Shown piece by piece: positions 1 to 11,158 of a DNA stretch of 64,000 nucleotides (its first letter is position 1; the number at the start of each line of letters is the position of its first letter). Origin of the DNA: Anthoceros angustus (taxonomy: Eukaryota; Streptophyta; Anthocerotopsida; Anthocerotales; Anthocerotaceae); contig VJWM01000107.1 of the NCBI GenBank assembly GCA_010909165.1, forward strand, positions 992,001 through 1,056,000. The letters are read 5' to 3'. Position numbers and translations under genes: made by a program. The notes under the pieces are model-generated. The model was given only the letters and a program-made list of their open reading frames with translations. It had not been told where the DNA came from and did not search any database.

Positions 1-416
1 CCAAGACCAAGGACTTGAGTCTTTCTTCCCAAACCCCAAAGACCAAGGACTTGAGTCCTACCTATTTGAATAGATAGGACTACGGACTCGGTAGCGGACT
101 TGAGCGGCCACCGCTTCTCGGTGTGACCACACCAAGTAACGTCCTCCCATCACCACTTCCTAGGACTCCCCTCTTGTGCGTGGGAAACTAGGCGAGGTAA
201 GAGGAGCTCTCGCTCACCGACATTCGGTGCAAGGAGTCCGGTGAGGTCCTCGGGTTAAACAACATGTTCAAGCCGACTTGTTGGATGAGAAGCTTGTTTC
301 TTTGAATATGCAGTGGGTCATTGTGCTTCTCCTTCCAAGTCGAGCTCTCCAAAGCTGAGCACAGGAGGTGTGCGGATTGGATATGGGAGTCGTGACACTG
401 TAACCATCGACGTTAT
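1..416. other. Upstream flank of PPR fragment, no gene identified
   Basis: No convincing coding region is seen. The first 60 bases hold two imperfect copies of a phrase built on GACCAAGGACTTGAGTC, about 40 bases apart. The remainder is mixed-composition DNA leading into the PPR fragment and could be its 5' part, too damaged to read. Confidence 0.4.
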
Positions 417-1476
417 GTGAGTAGGAAAGCTTCGAGGCCGTTGGAGCTCAGAAAATCTAGCGTGATAGACTATTCTATTCCTCACCATCTTATATGTCGT
501 GCTAAAACTTTGTGCGAGATAAGAAGGACATGGTTGTGGGATGACGCGTTCATGATCTCACATCAAACTTGGGTGCAGTCAATCACATACTTGGGGAACC
601 ATATCTTGCGGATGTATGTATCCGGAGGTAGGCTCTAGGGTGGGCAAACCAAATCCCTTCATGTGGTTTTCAATAATCTCCGCACATGCTACACATGGGG
701 AGCCTAATGAGGCGATACAACTTTACTATGCGATGTGTCGCTCGTGTGGCGGATGCCCACATCTTTGTAGCAGCCCTTCAAGCTTGTGCATTTCTTTGTG
801 GACACGGAATCTAGCGAGAAAAGTGCGGCATGATATGTTGCATGACATTCCACCGAACTTGTTTATTGCCAACTATCGGTGGACATGTCATAAGTGGTGT
901 TGGAAGAGGCAAACACGGTTTTCGATAGGTTAGGCGAAAGGATGTCGTGACATGGACGATAGTTGGGTATGCAAATCATGGGCTTGGCCAAGAGGCGCTT
1001 GTATGGACAAATGGAGAAGGAGGGCACGATTGTGGGCAACCATGTTACCTTTGCTTGCCTTCCGAGGCTGTGCAAACGCAAGTGCCTTCTGAGCGGGCAT
1101 GCACTCACAGTTGTGGAGAGAGGGCTAGATAACACACTTGTGGGCACTTGCAGTGGACATGTAGGCAAAGTGTGGCGAAGTAGAAGATGCGCATCAAGTT
1201 TTTCAATGCTTGAGCCCAAAGGATGTGGTGACTTGGAATGCCACGATTCTTTGGGTATGGATGAAGGGCTTGGTCAAGAGGCGCTATTTTTGTATGGACG
1301 AATGCAGCAGGAGGGCCTGCTGTGGTGATGAGGTTACTTTTGCTTGCCTTTTGAAGGCATGTGCAAGCATTGGTGCCTTCAGGCGGTGGCGCACTCACTT
1401 GTGCAAAGAGGACATTTGGATAACGTGCTTGTGGGCGCTCGGTGGACTGTATGCCAAGATGCATGCCTCGTTTTGA
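417..1476 (+). pseudogene. Pentatricopeptide repeat (PPR, PLS-type) gene fragment, frameshifted
   Basis: PPR proteins bind organellar RNA in plants and guide editing, splicing or stability. Several PPR signatures are readable in changing + frames: LGNHILRMY (~595-630), PNPFMWFSIISAHATHG followed by NEAIQLYYAM (~650-740), a short ADAHIFVAALQAC-like piece (~745-790), NLFIAN (~860), DVVTWTIVGYANHGLGQEAL (~940-1000), VTFACL (~1045), LVGT (~1138), SPKDVVTWNATIL (~1215-1250), GLGQEALFLYGRMQQEG (~1268-1315), VTFACLLKACASIGA (~1334-1380) and a final YAKM (~1455). These are alternating P, L and S type motifs of about 31-36 residues. At least five frame changes are needed, and no E/DYW tail is found before the AT-rich DNA begins. 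The start is not fixed. It may be a decayed copy, or a gene damaged by consensus errors. Confidence 0.75.
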
Positions 1477-2890
1477 CAGCTGGGAAAATTCTTACAAACA
1501 TTTTACAATGCTGGCACTATTTATAAATCGATAAATTTGTATAACATTTTACAATGTATTTGCAATGAACATGCCACATCAGCAATTTCACTAATATATA
1601 GCCTCATAAATGACATAAATCAGAAAAGGTCTCTTCCACATATTTACGGCATTTTACAAGCATGCACATCGCAATCTTACTAATATATAACCTCATAAAT
1701 TACATAAATAAGGAAAAGGCATGCCACATCAATCTTACTAATATATAACCTCATAAATTACATAAATAAGGAAAAGGCATGCCACATCAATCTTACTAAT
1801 ATATAACCTCATAAATTACATAAATAAGGAAAAGGTCTCTTCCAAAATTTACAACGGCATTTGCGACAAGCATGCCACAATCTTACTAATATATAACCTC
1901 ATAAATTACATAAATAAGGATATATAATCTTACTAATATATAACCTCATAAATTACATAAATAAGGAAAAGGCATGCCACATCGCAATCTTACTAATATA
2001 TAACCTCATAAATTACATAAATAAGGAAAAGGTCTCTTCCAAAATTTTACGGCAAACAAACATGCACATCAGCAAATAATATATTTATTCATGGATATTG
2101 GCTGGCTTGTGCATTTTACAACCATAGTTACGACGCATGTGCCACGTCGAGAATATACAATAAAATGAATAATCCAATAATATAACATAAATTGGAGAAA
2201 CCATTTTACAATGATATTTGCAATGAGCTTGCCATGTCAGCAAATAATAAATTTATTTATAGATATTTATATAAAATGGTTTTCATGCGTTTACAACCAT
2301 AGCTACAATGCATGTGACACGTCGGTAAATACAAAAAAAAAGATAATCCCATAACTAACATAAATCCAGAGAAACATATTTACAACATCATTTGCAACGA
2401 ACTTGCCACATCAGCAAATAATAAATCTATTCATAGATATTCCAATAAATGGTATTATTCCAAAAATCAAGTCTTGCACAATTTACAACCACATCTACAA
2501 CAAACATGGTTTACAACGCCTTTTACAAGTACCGTTTACAACATCCTTTATGCCACGTCATTATAAATTCAACAAAATGTAGTTTTATTAACAAATAACC
2601 CCCATAGTTTTCTAAATCAAAAGAGTTTATGCACAATTAACAACGTCATGTACAACGAGCAAGCCATGTCAACAAACCCCGTTGTAAAATTTGTGTCAAC
2701 ATGCCATGTCAACAAATCCCGTTGTAAAATTGTGTCAACATGCCATGTCAACAAACCCTTGTAAAATCCATGCCACATCATATTAGTTAGGAACCCTTGT
2801 TGTAAATGTTCAAAAACTTACAGGGCTTTGAGTATAGTAAGAGTGTTGTAGTTTCCTCTAACTAAACTTAGACCCATTTGTAAAAGGTAG
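1477..2890. repeat. AT-rich region with short-period tandem and dispersed repeats
   Basis: Six near-identical copies of a ~40 bp core (TCTTACTAATATATAACC then TCATAAATTACATAAATAAG) lie at about 1675, 1732, 1790, 1882, 1926 and 1988, with spacings of 58, 58, 92, 44 and 62 bases. The rest to ~2760 is built from diverged phrases combining TTTACAACG-like, TTGCAACGA-like and CATGCCACATCAGC-like words with AATAATAAATTTATT. Two to three copies of CATGCCATGTCAACAAA occur at 2660-2760. No ORF is supported. Subterminal short repeats of this kind occur in DNA transposons, but paired termini could not be found. Confidence 0.7.
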
Positions 2891-3465
2891 CCCTCCTTGT
2901 AGTGGGTGGCCATCACACCGGGACATGCTCGCAAAATCTAGCTCCCACACGCACTTCAAACATGGGCGGTCTGGAATCACGCCACCCTATGGCCACGCCT
3001 GCAGGCGGTCTCGCAAAGTGTCCCTTGCATTTAAGAACTTGGAATCGTGCACTAGGCTTGCATGATCATATAGCTCCAATGGCCCGCCCGATCGCCCGGT
3101 GGAATTCGACTGCGACATCCTCATGAGGCACGTGAAACGCAGCTGCCCACAAAACACTCGTACCCCATATCGAAAACAGTCATGAACAAACGCGTCCATG
3201 GCCTGGTTGTCTCACTCCACCTCCAAAGCGGGTCGAGGCGAAGGTTGTGGTAGGGAGAATCCGGGGCCTCCCAGTCCTCCACTATAAGCGGCCACACTTA
3301 TCACACGCCCGTCGTTGGGTTTCGTCCCATGAGACTTGTGTGAAAGTTCGAGGCCTTGTGGTCACCAATCGCTACTGCACAACTCTCGGCCTTCTCAACA
3401 AGCAAGGCGCCCACTCTCCCTCTCACAGTGCACCACTTGCACCGCTCGAAAATCGCCAACCCTCG
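2891..3465. other. Unassigned sequence between repeat blocks
   Basis: Mixed-composition DNA with only short, unremarkable open frames on both strands. It begins with CCCTCCTTGTAGTG at the edge of the AT-rich block. No protein family was recognised. Confidence 0.35.
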
Positions 3466-3703
3466 ACCCACAGCGACACAAAACAATTGCGGGTCACGCC
3501 TCGTGACAAGGAGCCTACCAGGCGCCGGGGACCCCAGTTCACACCGCGATTTCGTCCCTACTTAAGACCAAACTTGACCTACAGCGACACAACACAATTG
3601 TGTCCCGCCAAGAAGAAGAGCCTACCAGGCGCCGGGGACCCCAGTTCACACCGCGATTTCGTCCCTACTTCTAAGACTATTCTTCTCCACTCGGGGCGCT
3701 CGT
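3466..3703. repeat. Two tandem copies of a ~119 bp unit
   Basis: A unit beginning with an ACAGCGACACAA-like word and containing AGCCTACCAGGCGCCGGGGA and TTCACACCGCGATTTCGTCC occurs twice in direct abutment (about 3471 and 3580). The copies differ by small indels and by one divergent patch (GGGTCACGCCTCGTG against TGTCCCGCCAAG). Confidence 0.75.
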
Positions 3704-4226
3704 TTGCAGTTGGGATTCGTCCCTTAGGCTCGCCTGGCCTTCCACTAACACCTACACCTCTAATCCTCTACTCATCTTCTCATCTCCTCATCCTCTTCCT
3801 CCTAGTCTAACCTCGATTCGGGCTTCTTGGTTTCGACCGCCTCACGCACAACCGCCTGGGTCCGCCTCCACCAAAGAAGTTCTTCCTTGGGCGGTTGCTA
3901 TGAGTTTGACACTGACAATGAGAACCTCGAGTCTTTCCTGTAGTCTACCCTCAAGCCGAGAGTTCTCGGCATTTGCCACACACCCAAAGCAAAGCAATTT
4001 CACAAAGAACCATTCACAAGGGAGCAACTCGTTTAGGCACTTGCGTGAGCAAGTCCTCCACCAAGCACTCCGACCACCGCGACTTCCTCTCTACGACATG
4101 TTGGCTCACATGCACGAAATTCCTCCAGAATGGCAAAGGACTCGATGAGCGTGGAAGCGCAAGACATGATACTTTACTTTGTGAAATCCTCCTCCTCTTA
4201 TAGGAGGCCTTCCACATACAACCTCC
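3704..4226. other. Unassigned C-rich sequence
   Basis: No recognisable gene. Short open frames occur on both strands, none with a family signature. The composition (C/T-rich on +) is continuous with the next block, so this may be the downstream part of the minus-strand coding block at 5.7-8.8 kb. Confidence 0.3.
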
Positions 4227-5195
4227 CTTGGGTGACCCTACCGCAGTCACCTTTTCCAATATTCTATTATTTCCTACCAAAGATTTAATGTCCGCACCTA
4301 AGTCTATTGTCCGCTTGGTAAATCCTATTCTAGCAACTTCACCTAAGACCATCCTTGAAGGATGTCGATTACATCACCGTCCTTCCTATTCTTCTACCTA
4401 GCATTTATGGCCCTTGACCATATCTAGTCTTCACCTAGGGACGCGTCTGGTGGATTGGCTCCCTCGCCCTCCTTTTGCTCTTGCCCTTCCCGGATCTTGT
4501 CCTTCCTAATGTGTGGGGCAAGTACAATCTTGCCCTTCCTCCATCTCCTCAGGCGCGCCTCTCCTCCATCGCGCCCCTCCCGCGCACCTGGCGCCTTCTC
4601 CTCCCTCGCCCTCCTTCCCTTCCCTACCGCGTAGTCAGATCATCGGGTAGACCACCACCATGGTAGTCCGCCATCTCCTTCTTCTTCTTCTTCTCCATCG
4701 GTGATGTCTCTTGGGTGACCCTACCGCAGTCACCTTTTCCAATATTCTATTATTTCCTACCAAAGATTTAATGTCCGCACCTAAGTCTATTGTCCGATCC
4801 TTGGTAAATCTATTCTAGCAACTTCACCTAAGACCATCCTTGAAGGATGTCGTTACATCACCGTCCTTCCTATTCTTCTACCTAGCATTTATGGCCTTGA
4901 CCATATCTAGTCTTCACTCAGGGACGTCTGCGGTGGTCAATTCCCCACCTCCTCTCCTCCTCTTGCTCCTTCCCTTCCCGGATCTTGTCACCTTCCTAAT
5001 GTGTGGGGCAAGTACAATCCCCCCCTCCTTCTTGTGGTGCTCCTCCTCCTTCTCCAGCCGCGCCTCCCGCACCTAGGCGCCTTTCCGCCACCGCCGCGCC
5101 TCCTTCATCAAGACCCTCACCGCGTAGTCCGCATCACGGGTAGGTCACTACCTACCATGGTAGTCCGCCATCTCCTTCTTCTTCTTCTCCATCGG
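4227..5195. repeat. Head-to-tail duplication, period 483 bp
   Basis: The segment starting CTTGGGTGACCCTACCGCAG at 4227 restarts at 4710. Copy 2 ends near 5192, where the phrase CCATCGGTGATGTCTCT seen at the first junction recurs. Long stretches are identical (for example ~75 bases around the TTTTCCAATATTC word), interrupted by 1-3 base indels. A (CTT)n run sits at the end of each copy (about 4678-4692 and 5176-5186). Confidence 0.85.
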
Positions 5196-5649
5196 TGATG
5201 TCTCTGGAGATCCTCCTTGCTCCTTCCTCTGTTTGGTTTGTCCATACCTATCATGGAGCATTTTGTCTTCCCCAATTGTCGGGATTTACTAATCTCTCGG
5301 GCCTTTTTCGTTGGGTTCCTCCGGCCTTCTCCTTCCTCGTGGGGTGAGGGAACTTCCCACCTCCTTCTTCCTCCGGTGGGGTTGTCTCCCACCTCCTCTC
5401 CTTCTCCTCGGTGGGGTTGTCTCTCCCCACCTCCTCTCAGGGGTATACTAGGACCCCGGCTCCTCCTCCTTCCGCCAGGCCTCCGGCGACTCTCAAGCCC
5501 AGCGGGTGCCCTACCGGTAGTGGCGGACTACGGCGTGGGTGTTGCACGGTGATCGGCGGACTACCGTGGTAGTGACCTGGTGGTAGGACCCCGGTGGGCT
5601 GTCCCCTCCTTGCTCTCACGCCACCTTCCTGGCGCGCTCTTCTCACCTT

Positions 5650-8600
5650 GACTCCTCAGTTCCTCGAGTCCATTTCACGAGCCTCATCAAAATCGGAGGC
5701 CTCTGCACTTGCGGCTCCTTCATCATCATCATGAGGACCCAATGTCCTCCTCTTGGCCAAGCGTAAGACTTCGTTGTTGGCCTTCAAAATCTGTTGTGGA
5801 GGTGAGCCCCAAGCTATGATATTGCATTTGGAGATCATCAACTCCGTGGGCCACTCTCCATCCTCACACCTACCTTGTAGGCATCTCGGTGGTCAATTCC
5901 CCACCTTCACATGGAGGTTACATTCTCCTCCCTCACTTCTTTAGCCGGGCCAATTTTGCATGAAGGGCATAATCGCCCAAAACCTTCTTCCTCACTACCA
6001 AGATTCTGTGCACCACCTTCTTGTGGTGCTCCTCCCGAGACCTCCTTTGTTCCAGTTCTAATTGCCGGGCAAGCCCTCCTTCTCCGCTTGCCAAGCATCC
6101 TTCGCGCCAGCCCCAGCGGCTTGAATTTCCAGCTCGGCGCTTCTCTTCCAAATTAAACCGGGTCCTTCCAATTCCTCTTCCATGTCCGGATTTTGATAGC
6201 TTGAGTAGCCATCACTGCTCATGTCGGCCACTTCTTTGGACGCCTTCTCCTTCCAGCCTCTGTTTTGCCCTTCGCTCTTGCTCCAATTGGGCAAAATGCT
6301 CTTCCGCCTCCATGAGTCTTTTGGGTGGTTGCTAATGGCTCTTCTCCGCTTGAGCCAACCTTCCCTCAGGACCTTCTCCGCCGTTGATCTATGAGGTCGC
6401 TGGAGCTTCTCCACCTTTCCAACTTGGCTGCCTTCTCGTCGGACTCCATGGCCTCCAATTGCCATTTCATCCTCGCTTCTCTTCCAACCATGTCTTGGGC
6501 CTTGATTTCCTCTTGGCATGCCCACAAGGAGGCTGCTAGCTCTCTAGCCCCTTCAAATCCACACCGAGTGCTCACAAGCTCCCAAAGAATTCTCCTAGGG
6601 TCCTAATTCCACCCCTTCGCCTGGAAATTTCCAGCTCTCCTCCTTCTCACGGTGGTGGGGTCCTCACTGCCGCCCCATCCGCCTTCCTCATCCACGAATT
6701 TGGCTTGAGGAGCTTCTCCACCGCCTTCCTCCTCCTTCTCCTTCCCTTCCCTACCGGCGAGGGTGCTGCCCACCGGCTGGTCCGCCTCACCGCGGTACCC
6801 CTCATGTAGTCCGCCACCACTGGTAGTCTCTGTGCCTCTCCTATAGGCACAAATGAGATGGTGGGGACTCCCCCACCCTTGGGTCACCCCCTGTGGTCCT
6901 TCTCTCATAGACCACCATCGGCCTTCGGCCGATTCTTGTCCTCCTCCTTCTCCCTTTTGTGGGGAAAGATTCCCACTCCGGCAACCTTGTTGCCTCTACT
7001 TCCTCCACCCTTGGCCCAGCATGCTTGTGGAGGTGAGCCCCAAGCTATGATTGCATTTGGAGATCATCAATCTCCGTGGGCCACTCTCCATCCTCACACC
7101 TACCTTGTAGGCGTCTCCGGTGGTCAATTCCCCACCTTGACATGGAGGTTACATTCTCCTCCCTCACTTCCTTGGTGGCTGCCAATTTTGCACGAAGGGC
7201 ATAATCACTTAAAACCTTCTTCCTCACCACCGGCATCATGTACCACCTTCTTGTGGTGCTCCTCCTCTGGACCTCCTTTGTTCCTATTCTTGGCAAGCCC
7301 TCCTTCTCCTTGCCAAGCATCTTTCGCTCGCTCCGCTAGGTCTTGAATTTCCAGCTCGGCGCTTCTCTTCAAATGGGGTCCTTCCAATTCCTCTTCCATG
7401 TCCGGATTTTGATAGCAGTGGCCATCATGCGGCCACTTCTTTGGACACCTTCTCCTTCCTAGAGCCTCTGTTTTGCCCTTCGCTCTTGCTCTAATTGGGC
7501 AAAATGCTCCTCATATACCTCCATGAGTCTTTTGGGTGGTTGCTAATGGCTCTTCTCTGACAACCTTCCCTCAGGACCTTCTCCGCCGTTGATCCATGAG
7601 GTCGTTGGAGCTTCTCCACCTTTTCAACTTGGCTGCCTTCTCGGACTCCATGGCCTCCAATTGCCATTTAGTGCCTTCCTCCCCATGTCTTGGGCCTTGA
7701 TTTCCTCTTGGCATGCCCACAAGGAGGCTGCTAGTCCTAGCCCCTTCAAATCCACCGGTGAGTGCTTCACAAGCTCAGCAATTCTCCTAGGGTCCTAATT
7801 CCACCCTTCTTTGAATTTCCAGCTCTCCTCTCTCGGGCCATCGGGTGGTGGGGTCCTCACCGTCGCTCCATCCGCTCTCCCCGGCGGTGGTGGCGCCGCC
7901 TTCGGCCTCGTGCTTCTCCTTCCCTTCCCTCCATTTGTCCTCCTCTTGGCGTGGGGTGCACCTACCAGCAGTGGCCTCCCCCTGGTGATGCCTACCTACC
8001 TGGTGGCGCTGTGATGCCTCTCCTTAGGCACAAGGAGATGGTGGGGACTCCCCCACCCTTGGGTCACCCCCTGTGGTCCTTCTCTCATAGACCACCATCG
8101 GCCTTCTTGGCCGGTTCTTGCTCCTCCTCCTTGCTTGCTCTGTGGGGAAAGGATTCCCACTCCGGCAACCTTGTTGCCTCTACTTCTCCCTCTAGCATGC
8201 TTGTGGAGTCGACCTCCCACCGCCTTCCTCAATGCAAAGGCAAAGGCCTTTCCAACCTTGGTGGAGATGGATGACCTCAAAGGATGCCATGCATCTTCCA
8301 ACTCCTTGCTTGTGAGAAGTCCCTCGGTTTCCCACAAATGCACCAAATAGGTGCTAAGATAGCAGGCCTTGGCCTTCCTCATCCACCGAATTTGGCTTGA
8401 GGAGCTTCTCCTGGTGGATATATGCCTCATACATTATGGTGCCCTAACTGCTTAGCTCCTCTTGAAATCTTCCACAAGAATTGAAGGAAGTTGGTGCTGA
8501 AGTAAGAGGTCCGTTGGTAATTTACCAACCCCAACACAATTTTTGCAAAGAGCCTCCACTTCAGCTCCTTGATGTTATCCGTCTTCCAACCATTCTTGGC

Positions 8601-8768
8601 GTGGGCCTTCACTCCTCCGTCCATCATGTCTAAGACCTCCTGCGGAATTTCTGTGAGGGCAATTCTCTTCCCTCCATTTGTCCTCTCGAGGAGAGCAATT
8701 CCAGAACTCTCCTCTTCCGGTCTCCCATACACACTAATGCTTCTGATTTGCCCAACAGGACTGGCCAT
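5650..8768 (-). pseudogene. Unrecognised charged, coiled-coil-like protein, frameshifted
   Basis: The best-preserved part is the N-terminal 113 codons at 8768-8427 (start MASPVGQIRS), a mixed hydrophobic/charged segment with Q-E-V-L-D-M-M and W-R-L-F-A-K-I-V-L-G-L phrases that looks like true coding sequence. Downstream on the minus strand, a second segment (~8425-8200) reads LKPNS, then STYLVHLWETEGLL and ISTKVGKAFAFAL. A long E/K/R/Q-rich part (~7800-5900) reads ACQEEIKAQDM, REARMKWQLEAMES and KAAKLERWRSS, typical of a coiled coil. The last part is present twice because of the 1.2 kb duplication. No enzymatic motif is visible. It could be the gag-like ORF of an undescribed retroelement or a captured host gene. 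The start at 8768 was chosen because upstream DNA turns AT-rich. Confidence 0.45.
5795..8207. repeat. Head-to-tail duplication, period ~1.2 kb
   Basis: TGTGGAGGTGAGCCCCAAGC at 5795 recurs at 7026, and a third start (TGTGGAGTCGACC) at 8202 ends the second copy. The periods are 1231 and 1176 bases. The shared content includes the Q/E/R-rich minus-strand coding segment and a phrase with GGGTCACCCCCTGTGGTCC near 6883 and 8063. The shared word at all three boundaries is TGTGGAG. Confidence 0.85.
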
Positions 8769-9352
8769 TCATTTGGCCTTGTTCATTTATTGTTAGAGTG
8801 CATTTATATACATTCTAGATTTTTGTAGTAAATTTTCTATAAATTGCCGATCGGCGATTGTCCTAGGGTATTTCCATCAATCTTTCCGAAAACATCCGAT
8901 GTAAGCACGCTAGAACTACTACCTCGATCGCTAATTTCTATAGAAAAGCAGAAAACAATACAAAACATTTTCTTGATGTATATATTGTGTTCTTGATTTA
9001 ATTAGTATTTCTAATCAAGAAACAGAAAAACATATACAAAATGCACATTTTCGACAAGAATTTTATGTGCATCCCTAGGATGCAACCTACATCGAAATGC
9101 TCGATACCATAACAAATGTAAGGTTGATGTAGATCAATTACCATTTAGTAATTACATATTTCATTGAGTATCAAGAAAAGAACTTAAAGTGCTTATCTTT
9201 GAAAAGACACTATCTGAAACTTAAAAGACATAATCACAGGCGGGTCGTAACCCCATTGAACGGGTACTTCTAATATATTTATTTCAGCCACCCTTATAAT
9301 AGCATATAACACAATCTAATTCACGGATATGCTCAACACTATCCTTAAGTAG
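8769..9352. other. AT-rich spacer upstream of the coiled-coil ORF
   Basis: AT-rich DNA without a supported ORF. It could be promoter, intron or LTR of the minus-strand gene ending at 8768, but no paired terminal repeat was found. Confidence 0.4.
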
Positions 9353-9512
9353 GCGGGTAGGCGGGTAGGCGGGTAGGCGGGTAGGCGGCAGGCGGCAGGC
9401 GGCAGGCGGTAGGCGGGTGGCGGATGGGCGGATGGGCGGATGGGCGGATGGGCTGCGGATGGGCGGATGGGCGGATGGGCGGATGGGCGGATGGGCGGAT
9501 GGGCGGATGGGC
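9353..9512. repeat. Three-phase octamer/heptamer minisatellite
   Basis: The array begins with four perfect GCGGGTAG octamers (9353-9384), continues with three GCGGCAG heptamers plus GCGGTAG and GCGGGTG variants (9385-9419), then eleven GCGGATGG octamers (9420-9451 and 9455-9510) split by a GCT trinucleotide. It gives proline-rich reading frames on the minus strand that should not be taken as genes. The homologous segment near 26.44 kb lacks the array. Confidence 0.95.
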
Positions 9513-10252
9513 GAGAGGTAAATAGGAGATGGAAGTCCAAGCATAAACTCACACGCAGCCGCCAAGCACGTCGAGTTCGCAAATACGAGGTAGGTAGGTA
9601 GATCATGAAATCGGCTCATAATCATGAAAGGATTGTACGATTGAGACCGCATTGAGGCGGCATCTGCACTGCGATAGGAGGTCAAATGTCCATGGCGCGA
9701 GGGACTCTATGTAGGGCAAGGTCACCAAAAGCGTGGGTAGGCACCGCGATATTCCTCTTCACCCTACACGGTGGCCTCGGATTTATGGGCATTGCCAAGA
9801 AGCGCCGTGCAGGTTAAAAACAAGCGGATGAGGGAGATGGGATGCTTGTGTTTCCCCTTAGAGTCGGCAAAGAGATGCTGCAGGGATGTCTCAACACCTC
9901 TCCACTCGTACGTGGGATACCTTTTCTTACAAATAGAGCGAGAAGTGGAGAAGCAGATCCGAACCTCAACCAACCAACCAAGAGACAGCTTGTTGGAACA
10001 AAGAGCCATAGCTCCATACAAGAACCAGGCTTAGGGGTACAATTAAAGGCTGCTTTCTTATAGAAAGGCCTGCTTAAACCTCAAAAGTACATTGCTAATG
10101 CTATGTCCTCGTCAATTGCCAAGGTCTGCTACTGCTGGCCAAAAAGTGCATTGCATGCCCGTCAGCTACTATCTTTAGCAACCTGCCTCCATAGCGTGTA
10201 CACCAAGGCCCAGGTTGAAAGGTTTAAATAGACAGCAACAATAGCATTGGAG
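9513..10252. other. Flank 3' of the RING gene, also duplicated at ~26.5-27.1 kb
   Basis: No protein family was recognised. A short + frame at 9771-10034 (87 codons) and a minus frame at 10021-9764 overlap each other. Neither is conserved in frame in the second copy at 26.6-26.95 kb, so neither is called. The segment lies immediately 3' of the minus-strand RING gene and may be its 3' untranslated region. Confidence 0.4.
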
Positions 10253-11158
10253 CTAAAGCACATTCACGACCATATACCCAGTGATGGGGGCTCTGCAAAT
10301 AGGACACAGAGGATCCCAACTCCGTTTGTGCTGCTGAATGCACAAGTTGCAAAACATAAAATGCAAGCAAGGAAGGACGACGGTGTTCCTAGGCTTCACA
10401 TAGCAGATCAAGCACGCATTTTCTCCCGCCTCGCCTGTGTTCGACGCAACGTGTTTCCTTCGCACTCCAATCCCCAAGCCGCATCTTCCAGAGTCTTCTT
10501 GTCAACTGCAAGTTTAGATAATGCATTGTCTAGCTCATCGTCATTGTCCCTTCAATTCGCTCACTTTGTATAGCCGCTTTGCAAGTTGGTATTCTCCTCC
10601 TCCAACCTTTGCAATCTCGAAGCAAGTCTCTCCGCACGCCTCCTCCTCCCGCTCAATCGCTCCCGTTGTGCTCACGCCTTCTCCGCTCTTCTGGATTGCT
10701 TTGAGCTTACCGAGGCCCCGCTTCTTCCTTGATGTGGCACTCCCCTTTGTCTCTTTTTCTTTTCGTAACACCGCTCCTTATAGTTTCTTCAGATCTAAAT
10801 ACAATTTCTTTTTGCTCCGCAAGGGCATTCATCAGCTCATCGTTGGACAGATCGCCAAGTCCGCGATTCTCTCACTGCGTTCACGCCCTATGCGCTCGTT
10901 GCGAATGATTTGGAGCGAGTCCTTGCACCTCCTCAATGTGAACTCTTGATCAACGAGCCCATCCAACCGCTTATGCCTCTCGGCATGTGGCAATTCACCG
11001 ATCTCCCTCTTCCTCTTTTGGTTCGCCATATCCGCCAACCTGACAACGTTTTCCTGCTCCTCGAGCCTCTCTTCCAGCTCTTTGTCGGGCAACACCTTCA
11101 AGTCCATAACTAGCCTGGCCTCCGGATCCCTACACTTCCTCTTTGCCATTAGTGGCAA
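10253..11158 (-). CDS. Coiled-coil protein with C-terminal C3HC4 RING finger (probable E3 ubiquitin ligase), frameshifted
   Basis: RING fingers bind two zinc ions and recruit E2 enzymes to transfer ubiquitin. The C-terminal 74 codons (10477-10253) contain a full RING-HC: C22, C25, C37, H39, C43, C46, C58, C61, with spacing C-x2-C-x11-C-x-H-x3-C-x2-C-x11-C-x2-C, and a stop 13 codons after the last cysteine. Upstream, the frame from 11158 (start MPLMAKRKCRD) gives 108 codons rich in E, R, K and L (DKELEERLEEQENVVRL, REIGELPHAERHKRL), a probable coiled coil. A middle part (10771-10541) continues charged in another frame. Two or more frame changes join the three parts. The domain order coiled coil then terminal RING-HC is known in plant E3 ligases. 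The 5' 239 bases are included in a 1.2 kb duplication, and the whole gene is repeated in worse shape at ~27.1-27.75 kb. Confidence 0.7.

Noticed and set aside
1675-2040. CRISPR-like regularly spaced repeats
   Set aside because: Spacing is irregular (44-92), the intervening sequence is itself repetitive, and the setting is a plant nuclear genome.
3247-3810. 187-codon + strand ORF
   Set aside because: It spans the 119 bp tandem repeat, has repeat-derived P/R/S-rich content and no family signature.
4475-5552. Proline/leucine-rich + frames
   Set aside because: They are low-complexity C/T-rich DNA opposite charged minus frames and run through (CTT)n tracts; not credible as proteins.
9284-9685. 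Proline-rich minus-strand ORFs (133 and 96 codons)
   Set aside because: They are translations of the octamer minisatellite; not conserved in the copy at 26.4 kb.
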